A program made the position numbers and the translations under genes. The notes under the pieces were generated by a model. It saw nothing but the letters and a program-made list of their open reading frames with translations, was not told the DNA's origin and ran no database searches. This document shows, one piece after another, positions 14,618 through 23,203 of a DNA stretch of 64,000 bases (position 1 is the first letter of the stretch; the number at the start of each line of letters is the position of its first letter). This stretch comes from Luteipulveratus halotolerans (lineage in GTDB: Bacteria > Actinomycetota > Actinomycetes > Actinomycetales > Dermatophilaceae). The DNA lies in assembly GCF_001247745.1 (NCBI RefSeq), contig NZ_LAIR01000002.1, positions 4,154,001 to 4,218,000 of the forward strand, given 5' to 3'.

Positions 14618-16057
14618 CTAGTAAGCGAACTGGAGAGGTTGGCTGTCGTCGGACGACGAGTCCGACGGCGTGTCCGGCGGATCCTTGAGCGGCTCTGCAC
14701 CGGCCTTGGCATAACGCAGGGTGAGGCGTACCTCGATGACGGCGAGGACGGCGTACAGCAGGGTGAACGTGATGAGCGACGTCGCCACCTCGGCCGTCGA
14801 GACACCAGGTGACACACCGGACTTCGTCGTGAACAGGCCGAACACGAGCCACGGTTGACGACCGGTCTCGGTGAAGATCCAGCCGAACGCGTTGCCCAGC
14901 ACGGGCGCCACTGCGACGAACCCGACGAGCCAGGGCCACCAGCGCGATCGGGCGGGTGCGTCGTTGCGACGTCGCAGGGTCCACAGGGCGAGCAGGGCGA
15001 CCGCGCACGAGCTCATGCCGATGCCGATCATCATCCGGAACGACCAGTACGTGAGCGGCAGCGTCGGGGTGTACGACGGCGACGAGGTGAGCTCGGCCTG
15101 CTGGTACTTGGCCTGGTACTGCGCCTCGAGGTCGTTGATGCCGTGGATGGTGCCGTCGAAGCTGCCGGTTCCGAGGAACGACAACAGCTTCGGGACGGTG
15201 ATGGCGACCTTCTCCTGCTCGCCGTTGAGGCTCGACACGGTCAGGATCGAGAACGGCGCGGAGTCCTGCGTCTCGTACAACGCCTCGGCGGCCGCCATCT
15301 TCATCGGCTGCACCTCGGTCATGACCTTGCCCTGGAAGTCACCGCTGATGGCGACGCCCGCCCCGGCGACGAGCAGCGCGATCGCGCCGACGCGGGCGCC
15401 GGTGCGATACATCGGCAGGTCGTCGGCGACGTGCTTCTTGTGGATGTGCCACATGCACGCGCCGAGCACGACCGCGGCGCCGCACATGTACGACGCGAAC
15501 GCGGTGTGCGGGAACGTCACCATCTGCACCTTGTTGGTGAGCACGGCGACGAAGTCGGTCAGCTCGGCGCGGCCGGTCTCGGGGTTGATGCGGTAGCCGA
15601 CCGGGTGCTGCATGAACGAGTTGGCCGCGAGGATGAAGTACGCCGACAGCAGCGTGCCGATGTGCACGATCCAGATGCACGCGACGTGCAGCTTCTCGGG
15701 GATGCGACCCCAGCCGAAGATCCACAGACCGAGGAACGTCGACTCCAGGAAGAACGCGAGCAGCGCCTCGATCGCGAGCGGCGCCCCGAAGATGTCGCCG
15801 ACGAATCGTGAGTAGTCCGACCAGTTCATCCCGAACTGGAACTCCTGGACGATGCCGGTCACCAGGCCGAGGCCGAAGTTGATCGTGAACAGCTTGCCGA
15901 GGAACTTCGACAGCCGCAGATGAGCAGGGTTGCGAGTGCGCAGGTACACCGTGTGGAACCCGGCGACGAACGCGGACAGGCCGATCGTGACCGGCACGAA
16001 CAGGAAGTGGTAGACGGTCGTGACAGCGAACTGCCACCGAGCCAGGTCGACGTTCAC
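14618..16057 (-). CDS. cydA: Cytochrome bd oxidase subunit I
   Basis: 479-residue haem-carrying subunit with about nine helices. Conserved pieces: RWQFAVTTVYHFLFVPVTIG with the haem-ligand His near residue 17, NFGLGLVTGIVQEFQFGMNW, the His region TFPHTAFASYM near 185, and GRQPWLVFGLFTT near the C-terminal end. The Q-loop between helices 6 and 7 is of the short type, as in most Gram-positive CydA. The GTG start has AGGAG seven bases upstream, and that site overlaps the first TACTAC palindrome. First gene of the operon. Confidence 0.97.
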   Translation of the reverse strand: MNVDLARWQFAVTTVYHFLFVPVTIGLSAFVAGFHTVYLRTRNPAHLRLSKFLGKLFTINFGLGLVTGIVQEFQFGMNWSDYSRFVGDIFGAPLAIEALLAFFLESTFLGLWIFGWGRIPEKLHVACIWIVHIGTLLSAYFILAANSFMQHPVGYRINPETGRAELTDFVAVLTNKVQMVTFPHTAFASYMCGAAVVLGACMWHIHKKHVADDLPMYRTGARVGAIALLVAGAGVAISGDFQGKVMTEVQPMKMAAAEALYETQDSAPFSILTVSSLNGEQEKVAITVPKLLSFLGTGSFDGTIHGINDLEAQYQAKYQQAELTSSPSYTPTLPLTYWSFRMMIGIGMSSCAVALLALWTLRRRNDAPARSRWWPWLVGFVAVAPVLGNAFGWIFTETGRQPWLVFGLFTTKSGVSPGVSTAEVATSLITFTLLYAVLAVIEVRLTLRYAKAGAEPLKDPPDTPSDSSSDDSQPLQFAY

Positions 16058-16066
16058 GGGCGCTCC

Positions 16067-16111
16067 TACTACGAGGTGTAGTAACAGCGTACTACTACAC
16101 GTAGTAGTACG
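16067..16111. promoter_or_regulatory. Two TACTAC/GTAGTA palindromes in front of cydA, probable BlaI operators
   Basis: Site 1 is TACTAC (16067-16072) / GTAGTA (16078-16083) with a five-base spacer, starting 10 bases upstream of the GTG and overlapping the ribosome binding site. Site 2 has 11-base perfect arms, CGTACTACTAC (16088-16098) and GTAGTAGTACG (16101-16111), around AC. Dyads with TAC...GTA cores are the pattern bound by BlaI/MecI/CopY proteins, and a blaI gene ends this operon. Confidence 0.75.
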
Positions 16112-16172
16112 GCGAGAGTGCAGGCCTTGTCGCTCCGAGAGCGGTCAGGACGACAAGGCCTGCACTCTCGCC
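16111..16172. terminator. Long perfect hairpin between the lipoprotein gene and cydA
   Basis: Perfect 22-base arms 16111-16132 (GGCGAGAGTGCAGGCCTTGTCG without its last two bases gives the outer 20) and 16151-16172 around an 18-base loop. It lies 33 bases beyond the stop of the upstream lipoprotein gene on the minus strand and insulates the cyd promoter from it. Confidence 0.8.
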
Positions 16173-16205
16173 GCGAGACGTCGAGAGCGTCGCGGGGGCG
16201 GTGTG

Positions 16206-16934
16206 TCAGCCCCCGTAGATCTGGGACGCAGGCGGCGCGGTGAACGGCGTGACGGCGTTCCAGCTGCTGAACGTCATGTCGGCGCCAGGCAGGTGGGCCT
16301 CCAGCGGCCGGTGGCTCGGGTCCGCCGTGACCGCGAACCAGTACCCCGGGTCGCTCGTCGAGGTGACCTTGATCGCGGCCTCCCCTTGATAGGTCGCGGG
16401 ATGGGTTGTGCTCTGGCCGGCCGCATCGTCGAACTCACCCAAGGACTCGGCGAGGTACGTACGCGCGGTCTTGGTCGGCGTCGCGACCTTGACGAGGTAC
16501 TTGCCGACCCGCCTGTGCGCCTCGGCGGAGGGAACGCCGCTGGACGTCCAGAACCTGACGTCGCCCATTCCGTACATCTTCCCGGCGACCACCATGTTGG
16601 TCAGCGTGCCTTCGGACGTGCTGGTCATCCGGCCCTTCTGGTTGGACCCGTCGGCCTGCCCGGAGATGTCCATGGTGTTGTGCTCAGCGCCCTGCTGCAG
16701 GTCCATCGTGATGCGCACGGACTTCACCGTGCTGCTCGTCCTCTTGGCGGTAGCGAGCAGCGCCGCGCCACTCTCCTCGGCAGTGCCCGCGGTCGACGTC
16801 GGGACACTCGCGCTCGTGCTCGGTACGACTGACGGTGCTGCGGCGGGCGGGGCCTCATCCCCGCACGCGGCGAGTGTCAGCGAGCAGATCGCCATGACTG
16901 TCAGCGCAATTCGACGAGATGTGCAGCCGAGCAT
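16206..16934 (-). CDS. LppX/LprG-like lipoprotein, paralogue 1
   Basis: 242 residues with a lipoprotein signal peptide and lipobox LAAC (SLTLAACGDE, Cys near residue 22), then a Thr/Ala/Pro linker and a beta-rich domain (SVRITMDLQQG, WFAVTADPSHRPLEAHL, ending FTAPPASQIYGG) resembling LppX/LprAFG lipid-binding proteins. AGGAGA lies six bases before the ATG at 16934. The next gene upstream is a paralogue with the same C-terminal APPASQ pattern, so the pair arose by duplication. The likely location is the outer face of the cell membrane. Function unproven. Confidence 0.75.
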   Translation of the reverse strand: MLGCTSRRIALTVMAICSLTLAACGDEAPPAAAPSVVPSTSASVPTSTAGTAEESGAALLATAKRTSSTVKSVRITMDLQQGAEHNTMDISGQADGSNQKGRMTSTSEGTLTNMVVAGKMYGMGDVRFWTSSGVPSAEAHRRVGKYLVKVATPTKTARTYLAESLGEFDDAAGQSTTHPATYQGEAAIKVTSTSDPGYWFAVTADPSHRPLEAHLPGADMTFSSWNAVTPFTAPPASQIYGG

Positions 16935-16975
16935 CGGTCTCCTGAGTGTGAGTGAGAAGGGGCGTACGGCCGTCC

Positions 16976-17830
16976 TCAGGCGCCGCCGGGCACCTTGACC
17001 TGCTGGGAGGCGGGCGGTGCGGTGTACGACGGCACGGCGTCCCACTCGGTCAGCGCGACCTTGCCCTCCTTGGAGGTGATCTCCAGCGGCAGCCGCTTGG
17101 CGTCGTCCACCACCGTGATGTTGGTGGTCTCGGCCGCGAAGCGCGGCGCCAGCTGGAGAGCCGCCTGGGTGCCCACCTGCTTGCTGGTGACCGTGGTGTT
17201 GACGGAGTTGATGCGGGAGTCGTCGAAGCCGTCGGTCATGTCGGAGATGAGCTTCTTCATGGTGAAGTTGTTGAACGAGGCGGCCTTGTCGGCGGGTGCC
17301 TTGATGTACTTGCCGGCGTACTTGTTGGCGGTGGCCGTCGGTGCACCCTGCTTGATCCAGTACGTCCGATCGCCCTTGACGTAGTGGGTGCCGCTGATCG
17401 TGCGGATCGTGATCGTGCCGTCCGTGGCCGTCTTGACGGTGACCTCCTGGTTGGAGGTCTGGATCTGGCCGCGGGCGTCGATGTGCATCTTCTCGCCGTC
17501 CTCGACGACGTCACCCGACACGTGCGCGCTCTTGGCCTGGTTGGCCGACGTCTTGGACGTCCGCAGGATCTGGCCCGGGTCGCGGCTGCCGGTGGCCGGC
17601 GCAGCGGCCGTGCTCGGCGTCGTCGTGGTCGGGGCGGCGCTCGACGTGCTCGGCGCCTGACTGGACGACGCCTCCGAGGACGCGGCCGTCGACGTCGTGG
17701 CGGCGCCGGTCGCCGGAGCCGAGGCGTTGGTCACCGAGACCGAGTCGTCGCCGCACGCGGTGAGGAGCGCGATCGACAACGGCGCCGCAGCGACGAGCGC
17801 GAGAGTACGACGGGTGGCGGAGTGCAGCAT
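16976..17830 (-). CDS. LppX/LprG-like lipoprotein, paralogue 2
   Basis: 284 residues. Signal peptide with lipobox LTAC (ALLTACGDD), a long Ala/Ser/Thr linker to about residue 75, then the same domain as its downstream neighbour: SAHVSGDVVEDGEKMHID, repeated short beta-strands, DDAKRLPLEITSKEG, and a C-terminus YTAPPASQQVKVPGGA. GGGAGGAA six bases upstream fixes the ATG at 17830. Forty-one bases separate it from paralogue 1, suggesting an operon. The family binds lipids or lipoglycans in mycobacteria; the ligand here is unknown. Confidence 0.75.
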   Translation of the reverse strand: MLHSATRRTLALVAAAPLSIALLTACGDDSVSVTNASAPATGAATTSTAASSEASSSQAPSTSSAAPTTTTPSTAAAPATGSRDPGQILRTSKTSANQAKSAHVSGDVVEDGEKMHIDARGQIQTSNQEVTVKTATDGTITIRTISGTHYVKGDRTYWIKQGAPTATANKYAGKYIKAPADKAASFNNFTMKKLISDMTDGFDDSRINSVNTTVTSKQVGTQAALQLAPRFAAETTNITVVDDAKRLPLEITSKEGKVALTEWDAVPSYTAPPASQQVKVPGGA

Positions 17831-17877
17831 GAGGGTTCCTCCCCGAGATGGTGCGGTGTGCGGGATCGTACGGCCGC

Positions 17878-19179
17878 TCAGCGGCGTACGGGCAACGGCG
17901 GCAGCGGGCCGGAACGGACCCACGCGTCGATGATCGGACGCACCGGGACGTCGAGGCGTTCCTCGGCAAGCTCGACGAAGTCGTCGGTGGTGACGTTGCC
18001 GCCGCGGTGGCGGTCGACCCAGGCGCGCAGCAGGTCGAAGAACGCCTCGTCACCCGCGGTGAGCCGCAGGGCGTGCAGGGTGAGGGCTCCGCGCTTGTAG
18101 ACCCGGTCGTCGAAGACGTCGTCCGGCCCGGGATCGCCGAGGACGAGCCTCTGGCCCAGCTCGGCCAGTCGACCCCAGTGCTCGTGCGCACGCTGATCGG
18201 CGGTCGGCCCGCCGGACTCCTCCGACCACAGCCACTCCGAGTAGCAGGCGAACCCCTCGTGCAGCCAGATGTCGCGCAGCGTCCGCAGGGTGACGGCGTT
18301 GCCGAACCACTGGTGGGCCAGCTCGTGGGCGATGAGGCGCTGGCTGTCCCAGTCGCGGGTCAGCAGGTTGGACCCGAAGATCGACAACCCCTGCGCCTCG
18401 AGCGGGATCTCCAGCTCGTCATCGGTGACGACCACGCGGTAGCCGCTGAACGGGTACGGCCCGAACAGGCGCGTGAACAGCTCGAGCATCGCGGGCTGGT
18501 CGGCGAACGCGATGTCGAACGCCCTCCGCCGGGCCGGCGGCAGCGCCGCGGTCAGGGGCACGACCGCGCGGATCTCGTGCTCGGCGTACCGGCCGATCTG
18601 CACCGTGGCGAGGTAGGTCGCCATCGGGTCGGTCATCTCGTACGTCCACGTCGTGCGGCTCGCGCGGCGACGCTGCTCGGTGCGCACGCCGTTGGCGACG
18701 ACGAGGTAGTCGGAGGCCGCCGTGACGGTGATGCGGTAGGTCGCTTTGTTGTCGGGGCGGTCGTTGCACGGGTACCACGACGGGGCGCCGCCGGGCTGCG
18801 AGGCGACGATGACGCCGTCCTCGAGCTCTTCCCAGCCGGCGTCGCCGACCTTGTCCTTGACCGGCTTCGGGGCGCCGCGGTAGGTGATCGTGACCGTGGC
18901 CTCCTCGCCCGCAGCGAGCGGCTGCTGCAGCACGAGCCGCAGGCGACCGCTGCGGTGGGTGTGCCGCTTGAGCCGGACACCGGTGACCTTGACGACCTTG
19001 AGGTGGTGCAGGTCGAGCGTGAGGTCGTCCAGGTCGATGTTGGCACGCACGGTCAGCGTCGCGCGCCCCGTGAGGTGGTTGTTGTCGAGCGCGTAGTCGA
19101 CGTCGAGGTCGTAGTGCAGGACTTCGTACGAGTGGTCACCGTGCCCGGGGAGGTAGGGGTCAGCCTCGGGTCGCCGCAT
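17878..19179 (-). CDS. M1 family zinc aminopeptidase coupled to the Pls-type synthetase
   Basis: 433 residues, cytosolic (no signal peptide). An N-terminal beta-sandwich (to about 190) precedes the gluzincin site HELAHQWFGN (near 283) with the third ligand in LHEGFACYSEW, 18 residues on. The usual GAMEN exopeptidase motif is replaced by PLEAQGLSIFG, keeping the Glu. The protein lacks the long C-terminal helical domain of PepN. Its ATG shares one base with the stop of the synthetase gene upstream (TGATG), so the two are co-translated. By analogy with pls-pld pairs of polylysine producers it may trim or degrade the polymer made by its partner. Confidence 0.88.
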   Translation of the reverse strand: MRRPEADPYLPGHGDHSYEVLHYDLDVDYALDNNHLTGRATLTVRANIDLDDLTLDLHHLKVVKVTGVRLKRHTHRSGRLRLVLQQPLAAGEEATVTITYRGAPKPVKDKVGDAGWEELEDGVIVASQPGGAPSWYPCNDRPDNKATYRITVTAASDYLVVANGVRTEQRRRASRTTWTYEMTDPMATYLATVQIGRYAEHEIRAVVPLTAALPPARRRAFDIAFADQPAMLELFTRLFGPYPFSGYRVVVTDDELEIPLEAQGLSIFGSNLLTRDWDSQRLIAHELAHQWFGNAVTLRTLRDIWLHEGFACYSEWLWSEESGGPTADQRAHEHWGRLAELGQRLVLGDPGPDDVFDDRVYKRGALTLHALRLTAGDEAFFDLLRAWVDRHRGGNVTTDDFVELAEERLDVPVRPIIDAWVRSGPLPPLPVRR

Positions 19180-22100
19180 CAGTCGTCCTCGACCCACGGG
19201 CCGATCGGGTTGCCGATCCAGCGCGTCTTGTCGGGGACGGACTCTCCTCGCATGACCAGTGACACCGGGCCGACGGTAGCGTGCCGACCCAGCGTCGCGG
19301 CCGGAAGGATGACGCCGTGCGGTCCGATCGTGGCCCCCTGCTTGAGCACGACCTCGTCCATCGACAGCACCCGGTCGTGGAACAGGTGGGTCTGGACGAC
19401 GCAGCCGCGGCTGACCGTGGCGCCGTCGCGCAGCTCGATCAGGTCGGCCTCCGGCAGCCAGTACGTCTCGCACCAGACTCCCCGCCCGATGCGTGATCCC
19501 ATCGTGCGCAGCCACAGGTTGAGCACCGGACTGCCGGCCGCCGAACGCGCGAGCCAGGGTGCGGCCAGCACCTCGACGAACGTGTCGGCGAGCTCGTTGC
19601 GCCACACGAACGAGCTCCACAGCGGGTGGTCGCCCGCACGGATGCGGCCGACGAGCGCCCACTTCGCAAGCGTGGTCACGGCGGCGGCCACCGCGCCCGC
19701 GACCATCAGGACGAGACCGGCGAGCAGCAGCACCGCCCACAGCCCCCAGCGGTCCTGAATCTCCAGCAGCAGCCACGCCACGGCGACGGCGAGCCCGAAC
19801 GACAGCAGCACCGGCACGATGCGGCACGCCTCGACCAGGGCCCGTGCGACCTTGAGGCGGCGCGGCGGGCGGTACGTACGCGTGTCGTCACCCTTGCTGG
19901 ACTGGCGCCGCAGCCGTTGGGGCGGGCTGCCCAGCCACGACGTACCGGACTTGGGCTTGGCGTCCTTGCCGGGAGCAGCGGACAGCACCGCGACCAGGCC
20001 CTTCTTGGGCACCTTGCGACCGGGCGCCGTCATGCCGGAGTTGCCCACGAAGGCGCGCTTGCCGATCTTCGTGCGTTCGACGCGCAGCCAGCCGCCGCCC
20101 AGCTCGTACGGGCCGACGAGCGTGTCGTCGGCGAGGAACGCACCCTCGCCGACGGTGACCAGCGACGGGATCATCAGCACGGTCGACGCCTCGACCTCGC
20201 TGCCGATCCTGGCGCCGAGCGAACGCAGCCACGCCGGCGTGAGAGCGCTGGAGTAGAGCGGGAACAGCCAGGTGCGCGCCTCGTCGAGGACGCGCATCGT
20301 GCCCCACGCCTGCAGGGCCTGTCGGCTGTGCACGGGGTGGTGGCCGGCGGTGAGCCCGATGCCGAGCAGGCGCACGGACACCCAGATGAGAGCGGTCAGC
20401 ACGATCAGGCCGACGACGCCGCCGGCGACGACCATCGGCACGGCCATCGCGGCAAGGCTGCGGTCGCCGAGCACGGCGGCTCCGACAAGCACCGCCGCGG
20501 CCGTGGCGATCACCGGCAGAAGGGCGATGACGACGGCGACGAGGCCGTACGCCAGTGTCATGACCGGCTTGTGCTTCGGGCGCTCGTCGGACCACGGGCC
20601 GCGAGCCTTGCCGACCTTGGTGGCAGGCGCACCGCTCCACGCCTCGTCGTCAGGCACCTCGCCGAACACCGCTGAGCCCGGGGCGATCTCGGCGCGTCGG
20701 CCGACGACGGCGCCCGGTGTGAGGGTCGAGCGCGTGCCGACGCGGGCCTCACGGCGTACGGTCACCGTGCCGATGTGCAGGCGGTCGCCGTCGAGCCAGT
20801 GCCCGCTCAGGTCGACCTCGGGCTCGATCGACGCCGCAGCGCCCACGGTGAGGAAGCCGGTCACCGGTGGGAAGCTGTGCAGATCGACGTTCTTGCCGAT
20901 CTTGGCGCCGAGCGCACGGGCGTACGCCGTCATCCAGGGAGCGCCCGACAGGCGGGTGGCGCCGACCTCCTCGGCGATGTGCTCGGCCAGCCAGAGGCGC
21001 AGGTGCACCTTGCCACCGCGTGGGTACGAACCGGGCTCGATGCCCACCATCGTCAGGCGGATCAGCAGCACTGCCAACGCCATTCGGCCGGGCGGCGTGA
21101 GCAGCACGAGCCACATCGGGACGACCGCCCACCAGGTGGCCGTCGGCAGGTCGCGGTCGACGACCTGAGCTGTGAGGGCCGTGCCGAGCACCAGCCAGGC
21201 GACCCAGCGCAGGCCCGCGAGCCAGCGCAGAGCGACGAGCCCGACGTTCTGCCCGAGCTGCGTCTTGAGCGGCGTGGGACGGACCGAGCGCTCGCGCACG
21301 TTGGCCGGGGCGCTCATCGAGTCCAGCTGTGCCGCAAGGGATTTGACGGTCGGGTAGTCGTAGATGTCGGCGACCGTGATCTCGGGCTGCGTCTCGCGCA
21401 GCCGCGACACCATCTGCGCCGCGGTGAGGCTGCCGCCGCCGAGGTCGAAGAAGTCGTCGTTCTCAGACGTGACCTCGGCGCCCAGCACCTCGAGCCACAG
21501 GTCGGCGATCGCCTTGGGCGTCCCCGTGAGCTCGGCCGGCGCGTCGGTCGACGCCGCGCGCAGGGTCGCGACCGGCCACGGCAGCGCGTTGCGGTCGATC
21601 TTGCCGCTCGTGCGTGTGGGCAGCGTGTCGACGGCGGCGAGGCGCGGCACCATCGTGGCGGGCATGACCGCGCGCAGCTGCTGCATCGCCGCTGACAGGT
21701 CGAAGTCGTCCTCGACCTTGACGTAGCCGACGAGGATCTGCGTGCCCGAGCTGGTCTTGCGGACGGCGGCGGCGCCACCGGCGACACCGGGCAGGGCGGT
21801 CAGAGCGGCGTCGACCTCACCCAGCTCGATACGCCGGCCGCCGAGCTTGATCTGCTCGTCGGCCCGACCGCCGAAGACCAGGCCGGCGGAGTCGCGTACG
21901 ACGAGGTCACCGCTGCGGTAGGCGCGGTCCCAGCCGAGGGTCGGCATGGGCGCGTACTTCTCGGCGTCCTTGGCCGGGTCGAGGTAGCGGGCCAGCCCGA
22001 CGCCGCCGATGATCAGCTCACCCGTCTCGCCCTCGGCGACCGGATTGCCTTGTGCGTCAACGACTTCCAGGTCCCAGCCGTCGAGGGGCAGGCCGATGCG

Positions 22101-23093
22101 TACGGGCTCCTCGCCGGTCAGGGGAGCGGCGCAGGCGACCACGGTGGCCTCGGTCGGACCGTAGGTGTTCCAGGCCTCGCGGCCGCCGGTGAAGTAGCGA
22201 GCGCCGAGCTCGGCGGGCGCGGCCTCGCCGCCGAGGATCAGCAGCCGGACCTTGGCGAGCGCCTCGGCCGGCCAGAGCGCGAGCAGCGTCGGCACGGTCG
22301 AGACGACGGTGATGCTGTTGGCGATCAGCCACGGGCCGAGGTCCATGCCGGAGCGCACGAGTGAGCGGGGCGCCGGGACGAGGCAGGCGCCGTAGCGCCA
22401 CGCCAGCCACATCTCCTCGCAGCTCGCGTCGAACGCGACCGACAGGCCGGCCATGACGCGGTCGTCGACCCCGAGCGGGTCGTCCTGCAGGAACAGGCGT
22501 GCCTCGGCGTCGACGAACGCCGCGGCGTTGCGGTGGCTGACCGCCACGCCCTTGGGTGTGCCGGTCGAGCCGGACGTGAAGATGATCCACGCGTCGTCGT
22601 CGAGCGTCGGCTCCTCGACCGCGCGCACCTCGCTGGTCGAGTGGGCGAGCCCCTCAGGGCGAGCCGCATCGAGACCCCGGCGTACGTCGATGGTGAGGTC
22701 GTCGCCGAGCACCGCTGCGACAGCGGCCTCCCCGAAGACCGTGCGTGCGCGCTCGTCGGGGTCGTCGGCGTCGACGGGGACGTACGCCGCGCCGGCCAGC
22801 AGCGTGCCGATGATCGCGACGTAGAGGTCGGTGGTGCCGGACTTGATGCGGACGCCGACCCGGTCGCCGCGCGCGACGCCCACCTCGGCGAGCTGCTCGG
22901 CGAGCTCGGTCGCGGCCTCGTGCAGCTCGGCGTACGTCATCACGGTCGCCCCGTTGTCGAGCGCCGGCGCGTCGGGGCACTCCTGGACGGTCTCGGTGAA
23001 GATGTCGACGAGGGTGCGCGGTGGCGGTGCGCTCGTTCCACGCAGCAGCGTCACAGGCGTACTCCATCTTGTGCTGTCCGACAGTCGCGGCAT
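19179..23093 (-). CDS. Pls/PosA-type non-ribosomal peptide synthetase (poly-amino-acid synthetase-like)
   Basis: About 1304 residues. An adenylation domain (about 30-500) has IFTSGSTGTPKG, NTYGPTEAT, YRSGDL, GRADEQIKLGGRRIELGEVD and PTRTSGKIDRNALP; a carrier domain follows with the phosphopantetheine Ser in FFDLGGGSLTAAQ (near 549). There is no condensation or thioesterase domain. The C-terminal ~680 residues alternate transmembrane helices with three left-handed beta-helix (hexapeptide) blocks, the layout of epsilon-polylysine synthetase Pls, which joins side-chain amines in the membrane. Start uncertain: ATG 23093 lacks a clear ribosome site and GTG 23132 is in frame. Divergent from argS. 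Confidence 0.85.
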   Translation of the reverse strand: MPRLSDSTRWSTPVTLLRGTSAPPPRTLVDIFTETVQECPDAPALDNGATVMTYAELHEAATELAEQLAEVGVARGDRVGVRIKSGTTDLYVAIIGTLLAGAAYVPVDADDPDERARTVFGEAAVAAVLGDDLTIDVRRGLDAARPEGLAHSTSEVRAVEEPTLDDDAWIIFTSGSTGTPKGVAVSHRNAAAFVDAEARLFLQDDPLGVDDRVMAGLSVAFDASCEEMWLAWRYGACLVPAPRSLVRSGMDLGPWLIANSITVVSTVPTLLALWPAEALAKVRLLILGGEAAPAELGARYFTGGREAWNTYGPTEATVVACAAPLTGEEPVRIGLPLDGWDLEVVDAQGNPVAEGETGELIIGGVGLARYLDPAKDAEKYAPMPTLGWDRAYRSGDLVVRDSAGLVFGGRADEQIKLGGRRIELGEVDAALTALPGVAGGAAAVRKTSSGTQILVGYVKVEDDFDLSAAMQQLRAVMPATMVPRLAAVDTLPTRTSGKIDRNALPWPVATLRAASTDAPAELTGTPKAIADLWLEVLGAEVTSENDDFFDLGGGSLTAAQMVSRLRETQPEITVADIYDYPTVKSLAAQLDSMSAPANVRERSVRPTPLKTQLGQNVGLVALRWLAGLRWVAWLVLGTALTAQVVDRDLPTATWWAVVPMWLVLLTPPGRMALAVLLIRLTMVGIEPGSYPRGGKVHLRLWLAEHIAEEVGATRLSGAPWMTAYARALGAKIGKNVDLHSFPPVTGFLTVGAAASIEPEVDLSGHWLDGDRLHIGTVTVRREARVGTRSTLTPGAVVGRRAEIAPGSAVFGEVPDDEAWSGAPATKVGKARGPWSDERPKHKPVMTLAYGLVAVVIALLPVIATAAAVLVGAAVLGDRSLAAMAVPMVVAGGVVGLIVLTALIWVSVRLLGIGLTAGHHPVHSRQALQAWGTMRVLDEARTWLFPLYSSALTPAWLRSLGARIGSEVEASTVLMIPSLVTVGEGAFLADDTLVGPYELGGGWLRVERTKIGKRAFVGNSGMTAPGRKVPKKGLVAVLSAAPGKDAKPKSGTSWLGSPPQRLRRQSSKGDDTRTYRPPRRLKVARALVEACRIVPVLLSFGLAVAVAWLLLEIQDRWGLWAVLLLAGLVLMVAGAVAAAVTTLAKWALVGRIRAGDHPLWSSFVWRNELADTFVEVLAAPWLARSAAGSPVLNLWLRTMGSRIGRGVWCETYWLPEADLIELRDGATVSRGCVVQTHLFHDRVLSMDEVVLKQGATIGPHGVILPAATLGRHATVGPVSLVMRGESVPDKTRWIGNPIGPWVEDD

Positions 23094-23203
23094 TGTCCCG
23101 TACGAAGGTGAACGGTCGGTTCCGCCGGGCACCGTGTGGTCGGGGTCACTTCGCCCTGACAGCGCGGGAAAACCGGTGGTCGTACGCCATTACCCTGGGA
23201 CGC

